Origin: a bacterium
GTDB lineage: Bacteria > Desulfobacterota > S145-22
Reading direction: 5' to 3'
Assembly: GCA_027073795.1 (NCBI GenBank)
Contig: JALTEW010000348.1
Location: forward strand, 1 to 19,104
Length of the DNA: 19,104 nucleotides
Positions 7,684 through 15,826 of the stretch are shown here, in pieces. The notes under the pieces are model-generated. The model did not search any database. It was not told the DNA's origin and saw nothing but the letters and a program-made list of their open reading frames with translations. Position 1 is the first letter of the stretch; each line of letters starts with the position of its first letter. The position numbers and the translations under genes were made by a program.

Positions 7684-8124
7684 ATGGAATTCAAGGACTT
7701 CTCCCTTTTTGTCAAGCATACCAAGATTGGGAAACCTTTTGCCGAGGCCCTGGAAAGCGGAAAGGTTTTTGGAACGCAGTGCCGAAGATGCGGGCGGATA
7801 TTCTTCCCACCGAGGCCAGAATGCCCGGATTGCCTTGAGGAAAACATGACTTACGTCGAAATTCCAACGCAGGGGAGGCTCTTGACCTATACAGCCATCT
7901 TCGTTCCTCCCGCACATTATGGCGTATCTCCTCCCAAGATGCCCTTCGCCAGGGTTACCCAGGTCCCCTGCCCCGTGGGGGTTGTGGAAGTTGAAGGCGG
8001 ATTGCGCGTGACGGGCTGGATACCAGACGTGGACTTGAAGGCCCTGAAGGTGGGAGATCCGTTTGAGGTTCAGGCAAGGACCCTCAAAAATGGTCAGGTG
8101 ACCATTGTGCTTTCTCCAGTTTGA
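7684..8124 (+). CDS. DUF35 zinc-ribbon/OB-fold acyl-CoA-associated protein
   Basis: This 146-residue protein has the two-part DUF35 layout: an N-terminal helix, a rubredoxin-like zinc ribbon with C33-x2-C36 and C47-x2-C50, and a C-terminal OB-fold from about residue 57. DUF35 proteins bind CoA thioesters and pair with SCPx-type thiolases; archaeal examples bridge thiolase and HMG-CoA synthase. The start is 1 nt after the thiolase stop, with AGGA at 7671-7674 as ribosome site. It probably forms a complex with that thiolase. No catalytic residues are seen in it, so a scaffolding or substrate-channel role is inferred. Confidence 0.9.
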   Translation: MEFKDFSLFVKHTKIGKPFAEALESGKVFGTQCRRCGRIFFPPRPECPDCLEENMTYVEIPTQGRLLTYTAIFVPPAHYGVSPPKMPFARVTQVPCPVGVVEVEGGLRVTGWIPDVDLKALKVGDPFEVQARTLKNGQVTIVLSPV

Positions 8125-8135
8125 GGGGACGTGCC
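8125..8135. repeat. 11-bp shared word GGGGACGTGCC, copy 2
   Basis: Identical to the word at 6486-6496. It begins directly after the DUF35 stop codon, 34 nt before the ligase ATG. Both copies lie between the preceding stop codon and the next Shine-Dalgarno sequence. Confidence 0.4.
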
Positions 8136-8169
8136 GAAATAGCAACCCATCTCGAAAGGAGGGTGTGTT

Positions 8170-9876
8170 ATGGATCGTCCCTGGTATCGCTTTTATCAAG
8201 AAAACGTCCCCAATTCCTTTGATTATCCAAAAATTCCTCTCTATTCCCTTTTGGACCGGACAGCAGATCACTTCCCTGATGCCGTAGCCATGAGCTTCTT
8301 TGGCAAGAAGGTACGGTATCGTGAACTTCAGTCGCTTACTCGGAAGATGGCGGACGTCCTTTACCATCTGGGGGTGCGGAAAGGGGATCGGGTGGCCATC
8401 ATGTTGCCCAACTGCCCCCAGACGGTCATTACCTATTTCGGGGCGTTGCGCCTGGGGACGATCGTCGTCAATACCAACCCCCTGTATGTCGAGCGGGAGA
8501 TGATTCACCAGTTTAATGACGCTGGGGCGGAAACCCTCATTACTCTGGATCTTTTCTACAAGAAATCGAAGAATACCATGGGACAGACCCGTCTCAAACG
8601 CATCATCTTTACCGGGGTTCAGGACTTTCTCCCCTTTATCCTGAGGATGCTGTATCCCCTCAAGGCAAAAAGGGAGAAACAGTGGGTTGAGATTCCGGAA
8701 GAAGAGGGAATTTTCAAGTGGCGAGACCTCATAAAAGGGGCCGATGAAAGGGAAGAGGATGAAGAGGTTGATGCCAACGATGTAGCCCTTTTTCAGTACA
8801 CAGGGGGGACCACAGGTGTGGCGAAAGGGGTTATGCTGACCCATAGAAACCTTGTAGCAAACGCGTATCAGGTTCGTCTCTGGATCCCCCAGGCAGTTGA
8901 GGGGAAGGAAAAGGCCCTGGCGGTGTTGCCGTTTTTTCATGTTTACGGGATGACCACGGCTATGAATCTTCCCATTCTGATGGCAGCGGAGATGATTCTG
9001 ATCCCGCGGTTTGAAACCAAGCAGATTCTTCACAGCATTCACAAGGAGCGTCCTACGATATTTCCGGGCGTGCCCACAATGTATCAGGCGATTAACATGA
9101 TGGAAGGCGTGGAAAAGTTCGATCTTTCCTCTGTCAAATACTGCATCAGCGGGGCGGCTCCCCTGCCCCTGGAGGTCATGAAACGATTCAAATCTCTTAC
9201 AGGGGCGAAACTTGTGGAAGGCTACGGCCTGACGGAGGCCTCCCCCGTTACCCATGCCAATCCTCTGGAAGGAATTATCAAAGAGGGGAGTATCGGTATT
9301 CCCTTCCCAGATACGGATAGCAAGGTCATCGATATGGAAACCGGAGAGGATCTTTCCATCGGTCAGGCGGGAGAGCTGTGTGTCAAGGGTCCTCAGGTGA
9401 TGAAGGGATACTGGAATATGCCTGAGGAAACCATGCAGGTGCTGACAGAGGATGGCTGGCTGAAAACAGGGGATATTGCCCGCATGGACGAGGACGGCTA
9501 CTTCTTCATTGTAGATAGGAAAAAGGACATGATTATCGCGGGCGGATATAACATCTATCCGAGGGACATCGATGAGGTCCTGTTTACCCACCCGAAGATT
9601 CAGGATGCCGTTGCTGTGGGCGTGCCGGATCCCTATCGGGGAGAAACTGTCAAGGCCTTTGTCGTTCTTAGGCCGGGAGAAACAGCAACGGAGGAAGAGA
9701 TTATCGCCTACTGCCGGGAGAAACTTGCGAGGTACAAGGTCCCAAAGCTTGTGGAATTCAGGGGTGAGTTGCCCAAGAGTCTGGTTGGAAAGGTTCTGAG
9801 AAAGGTCTTGAGAGAGGAAGAAATCAAAAAATATCAGCAGCAACAGGAGGCCTCGAAAGGAGCCTCCGACGAATAA
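8170..9876 (+). CDS. fadD: Long-chain acyl-CoA ligase, FadD type
   Basis: An ATP-dependent, AMP-forming ligase that activates a free fatty acid to acyl-CoA ahead of beta-oxidation. All ANL-superfamily motifs are present in 568 residues: the phosphate loop YTGGTTGVAKG (210-220), GYGLTEASP (351-359), the adenylate Asp in TGDIARMDEDG (433-443), the hinge around VDRKKD (448-453), and the C-terminal catalytic Lys541 in SLVGKVLRK. The ribosome site AAAGGAGGG at 8155-8163 supports ATG 8170. Length and motif wording match long-chain ligases better than acetyl-CoA synthetases, but chain-length preference is not proven. A Gln-rich tail ends the protein. It sits between the DUF35 gene and fadN. Confidence 0.9.
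   Translation: MDRPWYRFYQENVPNSFDYPKIPLYSLLDRTADHFPDAVAMSFFGKKVRYRELQSLTRKMADVLYHLGVRKGDRVAIMLPNCPQTVITYFGALRLGTIVVNTNPLYVEREMIHQFNDAGAETLITLDLFYKKSKNTMGQTRLKRIIFTGVQDFLPFILRMLYPLKAKREKQWVEIPEEEGIFKWRDLIKGADEREEDEEVDANDVALFQYTGGTTGVAKGVMLTHRNLVANAYQVRLWIPQAVEGKEKALAVLPFFHVYGMTTAMNLPILMAAEMILIPRFETKQILHSIHKERPTIFPGVPTMYQAINMMEGVEKFDLSSVKYCISGAAPLPLEVMKRFKSLTGAKLVEGYGLTEASPVTHANPLEGIIKEGSIGIPFPDTDSKVIDMETGEDLSIGQAGELCVKGPQVMKGYWNMPEETMQVLTEDGWLKTGDIARMDEDGYFFIVDRKKDMIIAGGYNIYPRDIDEVLFTHPKIQDAVAVGVPDPYRGETVKAFVVLRPGETATEEEIIAYCREKLARYKVPKLVEFRGELPKSLVGKVLRKVLREEEIKKYQQQQEASKGASDE
9846..9867 (+). other. Stem-loop over the 3' end of fadD
   Basis: GGAGGC at 9846-9851 pairs with GCCTCC at 9862-9867 across a 10-nt loop. 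There is no T run after it, so it is not an intrinsic terminator. It could affect mRNA stability between fadD and fadN. Confidence 0.25.
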
Positions 9877-9891
9877 TTACGTAAAATTACG
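9875..9891. repeat. Direct repeat AATTACG with TTACGTAA palindrome upstream of fadN
   Basis: AATTACG occurs at 9875-9881 and 9885-9891, one helical turn apart, and the first copy lies in the 8-bp palindrome TTACGTAA (9877-9884). This fills most of the short fadD-fadN gap. The spacing fits an operator, but no known consensus is matched. Confidence 0.25.
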
Positions 9892-9915
9892 CAGCGGGAT
9901 GAACAGGAGGACATC

Positions 9916-12309
9916 ATGAAAAGGATTGCGCGCGCGGCAGTTTTGGGAGCAGGTGTGATGGGAAGCCAGATTGCGGCCCATCTTGTGAATGCGGGGCTGG
10001 ATGTGGTTTTGCTCGATATCGTTCCTGATTCCCCGACGGAGGAGGAGAAAAAGAAGGGATGGGATCTGTCATCGACTCAGGTGAGAAACCGGTTTGCCCT
10101 TGGGGCCATGAAACGACTCGAAAAGACGAAACCTTCTCCCCTGTTCCGGACAGGGTGGGTGAAACGGATCATTCCGGGTAATTTTGAAGATGACCTTGAA
10201 CGGTTGAAAGGCGTGGACATCATTATTGAAGCGGTGGTGGAATCCCTCCCGGTGAAACAGTCCCTGATGGAGAGGATTGCCTCCTATGTCCATGATCACA
10301 CCATCATTACCACAAATACATCGGGAATCCCCATTCACAAGATTGGAGAGCAGATGCCAGATTCTTTGAAACACCGCTTTCTGGGCACCCACTTCTTTAA
10401 TCCCCCCAGATACATGCGCCTCCTGGAGGTTATACCCACACAATGGACGGCACCGGAGGTTGTTCAAACCGTTCGGGAGTTTGGTGAACAGCGTCTCGGC
10501 AAAGGGGTTGTAATAGCGAAGGACACCCCCAATTTCATTGCCAACCGTATCGGCATTTTTGCCTTTCTTTTAACCTTCCGGCTAATGGAAAAATGGGGCC
10601 TCTCCGCGGAGGATGTGGATGCCTTGACGGGTAAGCTCATCGGGCATCCCAAAACAGCCACGTATCGAACGGCTGATATGGTTGGGTTGGATATCATTGC
10701 TCATGTGGCGGATAATGTGTATCGGATGGCTACGGATGATCCCCTGAGGGAAATTTTCGCCCTCCCTGACAAGCTGAGAGAGATTGTTGATAAAGGGTGG
10801 TTAGGCGCAAAGAGCGGCCAGGGATTTTACAGGAAAACCAGCGAGGGGATAGAAGTTCTCGACCTGAAAGAGATGGCTTACCGTCCCAAAAAGAAGGTTT
10901 CCTTTCCCATTCTTGAAAAGCTTCAGCCCTATGAAGATCCGATTCGACGTATCGAGATCCTTATGGAAGATACAACTCCTCCGGCCCGTTTTGTCTCAGA
11001 CCTTTTGCAGGGCACCATGCTTTATGTTGCCTCTCAGGTACCTGACCTCAGTGACAGGATAGACGATATCGACCATGCCATGAAATGGGGATTCGCGTGG
11101 GAACACGGGCCCTTTGAATTGTGGGACGCCCTTGGTGTTGAGAAACTTGCAGGAAAAATCAAGGGGGAGGGAGGCCGGCTTCCCGCCGTTGTTGAACAGG
11201 TTCTCCAGACACCGGATAGATCCTTTTACGCGTTTAAGGAAAATAGCCCTTACGTCTTCGACCCCATTCAGAAAGAGCATCGCCCTATCAAGAGGCCTGA
11301 TTGGTTGATTCTTCTTTCGGAAAAGGGAACCCCCCATCGGAAAATCAAAGAGAACCCTGGAGCCACCTTGTGGGATATCGGAGATGATGTGGCGTGCCTC
11401 GAGTTTCATACCAAGATGAATGCCATCGGCGGTGATATCATCTCCATGATTGAGGATACCATTGAAAGGGTCGAAAGCGAGATGCGCGGGCTGGTGATTG
11501 CCAATCACGCCTCCCATTTTTCCGCCGGGGCAAACCTTATGCTCCTGTTATTTGAGATTGAAGATGAAAACTGGGAGGAAATCGATTTTGCCATCAAACA
11601 GTTTCAGGATGCCTTTCTCAAGTTGAAGTACGCCGGGATTCCCGTGGTAGCTGCCCCGGCAGGCATGGCACTGGGGGGTGGGTGTGAAATCTGTCTGGCC
11701 TCAGATAGAATCGTCGCACATGCCGAGACCTACATGGGGCTTGTGGAGGTTGGTGTTGGCCTTATCCCGGCGGGTGGGGGATGCAAGGAATCCCTCGTCA
11801 GGGCCTTCGAGGCCCCACCCGAAGGATTTGACGGCGATTATTTCCCGTTTATCCGGAAGGTGTTTGAAACGATTGGTATGGCACGGGTGTCCACAAGCGC
11901 CGAGGAAGCCCGGAAGTTCCGGTATCTTCGAAGAGAAGACGGTGTATGCATGAACCGGGATGCCCTCATCCATCAGGCCAAGCAGATGGTTCTGGCCCTG
12001 GATGCCCAGGGGTATCAGCCCCTGCGTGCGCCTGAAAATCTCGTGGCACTTGGGGACGCTGGACGTGCCCTTCTTGGGCTGGGCATCTACTACATGGAGG
12101 AAGGAAAAGAAATCTCTTCCTACGATGCCTATATCGGTAAGAAGCTGGCGTGGGTCCTCACGGGCGGGAACGCGTTGCCGGGATCCACCGTCACGGAGCA
12201 GTATATTCTGGACCTCGAGCGTGAAGTCTTCCTGAGTCTGTGTGGGGAAGAAAAGACTCAGGAACGGATAAGGTACATGTTGCAGAAAGGTAAGCCATTA
12301 AGGAATTAA
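9916..12309 (+). CDS. fadN: Bifunctional 3-hydroxyacyl-CoA dehydrogenase/enoyl-CoA hydratase, FadN type
   Basis: This 797-residue fusion carries out hydration of 2-enoyl-CoA and NAD-dependent oxidation of 3-hydroxyacyl-CoA. The dehydrogenase comes first: dinucleotide motif GAGVMG (11-16), NTSGI, and the His159/Glu171 pair (THFFNPP ... LLEV), followed by its helical domains with WGFAWEHGPFELWDALG (391-407). The crotonase domain follows from about 490: oxyanion-hole segment near HFSAGANL (534-541), GGGCE with Glu591, and EVGVGLIPAGGG with Glu611, both catalytic glutamates. This domain order is that of Bacillus FadN and the reverse of E. coli FadB. The ribosome site is AGGAGG at 9905-9910. It lies just before fadA and fadE, as in Bacillus fadNAE. 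Confidence 0.95.
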   Translation: MKRIARAAVLGAGVMGSQIAAHLVNAGLDVVLLDIVPDSPTEEEKKKGWDLSSTQVRNRFALGAMKRLEKTKPSPLFRTGWVKRIIPGNFEDDLERLKGVDIIIEAVVESLPVKQSLMERIASYVHDHTIITTNTSGIPIHKIGEQMPDSLKHRFLGTHFFNPPRYMRLLEVIPTQWTAPEVVQTVREFGEQRLGKGVVIAKDTPNFIANRIGIFAFLLTFRLMEKWGLSAEDVDALTGKLIGHPKTATYRTADMVGLDIIAHVADNVYRMATDDPLREIFALPDKLREIVDKGWLGAKSGQGFYRKTSEGIEVLDLKEMAYRPKKKVSFPILEKLQPYEDPIRRIEILMEDTTPPARFVSDLLQGTMLYVASQVPDLSDRIDDIDHAMKWGFAWEHGPFELWDALGVEKLAGKIKGEGGRLPAVVEQVLQTPDRSFYAFKENSPYVFDPIQKEHRPIKRPDWLILLSEKGTPHRKIKENPGATLWDIGDDVACLEFHTKMNAIGGDIISMIEDTIERVESEMRGLVIANHASHFSAGANLMLLLFEIEDENWEEIDFAIKQFQDAFLKLKYAGIPVVAAPAGMALGGGCEICLASDRIVAHAETYMGLVEVGVGLIPAGGGCKESLVRAFEAPPEGFDGDYFPFIRKVFETIGMARVSTSAEEARKFRYLRREDGVCMNRDALIHQAKQMVLALDAQGYQPLRAPENLVALGDAGRALLGLGIYYMEEGKEISSYDAYIGKKLAWVLTGGNALPGSTVTEQYILDLEREVFLSLCGEEKTQERIRYMLQKGKPLRN

Positions 12310-12359
12310 AGATTTGAAGTTAAAAATTGCCATGAAGCACAATCAAAGGGGATAGCACA

Positions 12360-13544
12360 ATGAAAGAGGCAGTCATTGTTTCAGCAGTAAGAACAGCGGT
12401 GGGGAAGGCCCCGAGAGGAGCCTTGCGTTATACCCGACCTGATGAAGTGGGTACGGTGGTTCTCAAAGAGGTCGTGAAACGGACACCGGGACTGGACCCG
12501 GTCGAGTTGGATGATGTCATTATCGGATGTGCCTTTCCCGAGGTGGAACAGGGGATGAATCTTGGAAGAATCCTGGTTCAGCGGGCCGGTTTTCCCGAAA
12601 GCGTGCCGGGTCAGACTGTCAACCGCTTTTGCTCCTCGGGGCTACAGTCTATCGCCATCGCGGCCGAGAAAATCATGTGTGGTTTCGCTGAAGTGGTTGT
12701 GGCTGGTGGTGTTGAGTTCATGAGCTATATCCCCATTGGTGGCCTACGGCCTGCACCCAATCCGGAACTTATGGAAACTTATCCCCAAGCCTATATTTCC
12801 ATGGGCCTGACGGCGGAAAACGTGGCGGAAAAATTCGGGATAACCCGGGAGGATCAGGACGCATTTGGTTACCGGAGCCAGATGCGGGCGGTCAAGGCCG
12901 TTACCACAGGCCGGTTCAAGGAAGAAATCGTTCCCATTATGGCACGGGTTCCCAAAAAGGATAGGAGCGGGGTAACCTTTTATGAAGAAAAGGTCTTCGA
13001 TACGGATGAGGGCATCCGCCCGGATACCACGCTTGAAAGACTGGCGAAATTGCGGCCTGTCTTCAAAAAAGGCGGATCTGTAACAGCAGGTAACTCTTCT
13101 CAAACCAGCGACGGGGCGGCGGCGGTCGTGGTCATGAGCCGTGAGCGTGCCAAAGCGATGGGCTTAACACCTCTGCTTACCTTTCGCGCCTTTACAGCGG
13201 CAGGCGTACCACCAGACTTGATGGGTATTGGCCCCACAGCGGCTGTTCCAAAGGTGTTAAAACTCGCCGGCCTCAAGATAGAGGATATTGACCTTATTGA
13301 ACTGAATGAAGCCTTTGCCTCACAGTCCCTTTACTGCATCCGAACACTTGGGCTGGATCCGGAAATAGTTAATGTCAATGGGGGCGCCATTGCTCTAGGG
13401 CATCCCCTTGGCTGCACAGGAGCGAAACTGACTGTTTCGCTCCTGCATGAGATAAGAAAACGGAAAGGCCATTGGGGTCTGGTGACCATGTGTATCGGCG
13501 GCGGCATGGGTGCAGCGGCCATCTTCGAGAATGAAGCAGCTTAA
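12360..13544 (+). CDS. fadA: Acetyl-CoA acyltransferase (3-ketoacyl-CoA thiolase)
   Basis: FadA releases acetyl-CoA from 3-ketoacyl-CoA, the last step of each beta-oxidation turn. In 394 residues it shows the complete classical thiolase set: Cys91 in NRFCSSGLQ, NEAFASQ, His348 in GHPLGCTGA and Cys378 in MCIGGGMGAA. This contrasts with the SCPx-type thiolase upstream, which lacks the last cysteine. The ATG follows AAAGGGGAT at 12345-12353, 50 nt after fadN. It is probably co-transcribed with fadN and fadE. Confidence 0.96.
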   Translation: MKEAVIVSAVRTAVGKAPRGALRYTRPDEVGTVVLKEVVKRTPGLDPVELDDVIIGCAFPEVEQGMNLGRILVQRAGFPESVPGQTVNRFCSSGLQSIAIAAEKIMCGFAEVVVAGGVEFMSYIPIGGLRPAPNPELMETYPQAYISMGLTAENVAEKFGITREDQDAFGYRSQMRAVKAVTTGRFKEEIVPIMARVPKKDRSGVTFYEEKVFDTDEGIRPDTTLERLAKLRPVFKKGGSVTAGNSSQTSDGAAAVVVMSRERAKAMGLTPLLTFRAFTAAGVPPDLMGIGPTAAVPKVLKLAGLKIEDIDLIELNEAFASQSLYCIRTLGLDPEIVNVNGGAIALGHPLGCTGAKLTVSLLHEIRKRKGHWGLVTMCIGGGMGAAAIFENEAA

Positions 13545-13560
13545 GGACAAGGAGGAAACA

Positions 13561-15336
13561 ATGGGGAAAAATGCGGGTGGAAGTTTCTTGATAGAAATGG
13601 CAGATCCGGAGGATATCTTTACACCGGAAGACATGACCGAGGAGCATAAGCTTGTTGCCAAGGCAACGGAGGAATTTCTGTTGGGAGAAGTCGCCCCGGT
13701 CATCGATGACCTGGAGGCTAAAAAAGAGGGATTGATGCTTGATCTCCTTAAAAAATCGGCCGAGGTGGGTCTGATGGGGTGTGACATCCCCGAGGAATAC
13801 GGCGGCATGGGGCTTGATAAAATCAGCTCTCTAATTATTACAGAAAAAGTTCCTTTAGGAGGTCCCTTTGCCGTTGCCAACGTGGACCACACAGGGATTG
13901 GAACTCTCCCCATCGTCTATTTTGGGAACGACGAACAGAAACGCCGGTATCTCCCCGGCCTGGCGAATGGTGAACTGATAGGGTCCTATGCCCTGACGGA
14001 GCCGGAGGCAGGCACAGATGCCCTGAATGCCAAGACTACGGCCACCCTCTCCGATGACGGAAAATATTACATCCTGAACGGCGAAAAGCAGTTTATCACC
14101 AATGCAGGCTACGCAGATATCTTCATCACCTATGCCAAGATCGACGGCGAACAGTTCACGGGATTTATCATCGATCGGGACTCGGAGGGGCTTTCCCTGG
14201 GAGAAGAGGAAGACAAGATGGGGATTCGGGGGACTTCTACCCGCAGTCTGATTTTAGATAATGTCAAGGTACCGGTGGAGAACCTCCTTTTCAGACCCGG
14301 TAAGGGGCATGTCGTGGCTTTTAACATCCTCAACATTGGGCGATACAAATTGGGGGGGGCCTGCGTGGGGGCCTCCAAACTGGCCTTGTCAGATACCATC
14401 CAGTATGCCAAGTCCCGTGTCCAATTTGGACGCTCCATCGCAGATTTTGGGCTCATCAGGGAAAAAATCGGGGAAATGGTTATCCGGACCTTTGTAGCGG
14501 AAAGTATGGTTTACCGAAATGCGGGGCTTATCGAGGAACGCCTCAAGGATATTGACATGACCTCTCCCGAGGCGGGGTATGAATCGGCGCGTGGCATCGA
14601 GGAATATGCTACGGAGTGTTCCATCAACAAGGTTTATGGTTCCGAGATGCTCGATTTTGTTGTGGACGAGTCCCTCCAGATTCATGGGGGCTATGGGTAC
14701 ATAAAAGATTATCCCATCGAGCGGTATTACCGTGATTCCCGTATCAACCGGATTTTCGAGGGTACCAACGAGATTAACCGGCTTTTAATCCTGAGGATGC
14801 TTCTCCGGAGGGCAATGAAGGGACAATTGCCCCTGATACAAGCCATGAAACAGGCTGCAGGTGATTTGCTGAAGCCGAGTGGCCTTAGACAAACACCTCA
14901 GGAGGGGATGGAGATGCTCAGCTACCTGACTGAAAATGCGAAGAAAATCGCGTTGCTTACGGCGGGGGCAGTTTATCAGGCTCACCCAGATGACCTGGAT
15001 GAGCAGCAGGAAATCCTTGGGATGATCAGCAATATCATCATGGAAATCTTTGCCATGGACAGTAGTCTGCTTCGCGTCAAAAAGATGATGAAAAGGGGAA
15101 ACAGCGATGCCCCTGAGATTCCCGAAGCTATCGTCAGTGTTTACACCATTGATGCCATGATGCGGATCGAGCGGTGGGCTAAGCTCATCTTCGCGGCCAT
15201 TTCCAGCGGAGATACCTTAAGAACCCAGTTATCCGCCCTGAAACGCTTGACACGCTACACGCCTGTGAATAGTGTCGCGCTACGAAGAAAGATTGCCGAC
15301 AGGGTCATCCAGGTGGGACGGTATGTGATATCGTAA
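13561..15336 (+). CDS. fadE: Long acyl-CoA dehydrogenase, FadE type
   Basis: A FAD-dependent acyl-CoA dehydrogenase of 591 residues. The frame is open back into fadA, but ATG 13561 follows a clean AAGGAGG (13549-13555) and gives the family start, with DPEDIFTPEDMTEEHK at 15-30. Core motifs are YALTEPEAGTD (143-153), ITNAG (179-183) and FEGTNEINR with probable catalytic Glu400. About 180 further residues follow, a C-terminal extension seen in Bacillus FadE and VLCAD-like enzymes and absent from the short dehydrogenase near fabD. It closes the fadN-fadA-fadE unit, 16 nt after fadA. It should oxidise long-chain acyl-CoA; the electron acceptor is not encoded here. Confidence 0.95.
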   Translation: MGKNAGGSFLIEMADPEDIFTPEDMTEEHKLVAKATEEFLLGEVAPVIDDLEAKKEGLMLDLLKKSAEVGLMGCDIPEEYGGMGLDKISSLIITEKVPLGGPFAVANVDHTGIGTLPIVYFGNDEQKRRYLPGLANGELIGSYALTEPEAGTDALNAKTTATLSDDGKYYILNGEKQFITNAGYADIFITYAKIDGEQFTGFIIDRDSEGLSLGEEEDKMGIRGTSTRSLILDNVKVPVENLLFRPGKGHVVAFNILNIGRYKLGGACVGASKLALSDTIQYAKSRVQFGRSIADFGLIREKIGEMVIRTFVAESMVYRNAGLIEERLKDIDMTSPEAGYESARGIEEYATECSINKVYGSEMLDFVVDESLQIHGGYGYIKDYPIERYYRDSRINRIFEGTNEINRLLILRMLLRRAMKGQLPLIQAMKQAAGDLLKPSGLRQTPQEGMEMLSYLTENAKKIALLTAGAVYQAHPDDLDEQQEILGMISNIIMEIFAMDSSLLRVKKMMKRGNSDAPEIPEAIVSVYTIDAMMRIERWAKLIFAAISSGDTLRTQLSALKRLTRYTPVNSVALRRKIADRVIQVGRYVIS

Positions 15337-15343
15337 GAAGAAG

Positions 15344-15372
15344 CCGTGGCCGCGTTCTATATCGGTGCACGG
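15344..15372 (+). terminator. Weak stem-loop after fadE
   Basis: CCGTG at 15344-15348 pairs with CACGG at 15368-15372, and a further CCG/CGG can pair inside an internal loop. T residues follow only in scattered runs (about 15376-15389). It is placed where the beta-oxidation transcript should end, but it is not a strong intrinsic terminator. Confidence 0.22.
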
Positions 15373-15421
15373 TCACTTTGGTCCCTTTTGCAAGCTATAG
15401 ACTTCGCTCCCTCACGCAAAG

Positions 15422-15502
15422 TCATTCATCGATAAACTTGGCGGAAGAAAGAAGCTTTGTGACAGGTTCGAAGCCAAAGGCGGCTTCCTTCTCTTCCACC
15501 AT
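15422..15502 (-). CDS. Possible 26-residue small protein
   Basis: On the minus strand an ATG (15502-15500) opens a 26-codon frame ending in TGA at 15424-15422. The peptide starts MVEEKEAAFGFEP and ends SSAKFIDE. A strong ribosome site, GGAGGAG (plus 15517-15511), lies 8 nt upstream, the main reason to list it. No family is recognised. It could equally be the first codons of a decayed gene. It points away from the radical SAM gene, about 400 bp away. Confidence 0.25.
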   Translation of the reverse strand: MVEEKEAAFGFEPVTKLLSSAKFIDE

Positions 15503-15826
15503 TTTCTAATCTCCTCCATCCTAAATACAACCCTTACTTGATACAACTTTAAATATACAAGCCAACGGTCCTATCGCGGTACGAAAGGGAAAATGCTGTA
15601 CGAACATCTCAAGGTTCTGGGTCTGGTGCCTTTGTGATCGCTCGAGCCGCGCCACTCCCTGTGACTTCGCCTTCCACGAATCCATAAATTTACACAACCT
15701 GTTGCAAAGATTAAAATTTCAGAAAATCTACATTCGCCTCTTGCTATCCTGCGAAAATGCTCAGCTTTAAATGACCGTTGACATACGCCTTTTCCCCAAA
15801 AATTGAAAAAAATTTACACGGAACGT

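Noticed and set aside
7561..9843. A 760-codon open frame on the minus strand opposite the DUF35 gene and fadD
   Set aside because: It lies wholly against clear genes with complete family motifs, matches no family by eye, and is rich in His, Arg and Pro as expected for the complement of a biased coding frame.
13510..13560. An upstream in-frame start for fadE inside fadA
   Set aside because: It would translate the fadE ribosome site, and ATG 13561 has AAGGAGG at ideal spacing.
15496..15505. CCACCATTTT in the empty stretch as an attachment-site copy of the tRNA-Ala 3' end
   Set aside because: The 10-base match to the tRNA end and its flank is in inverted, not direct, orientation and is very short, so it does not fit an integration repeat.
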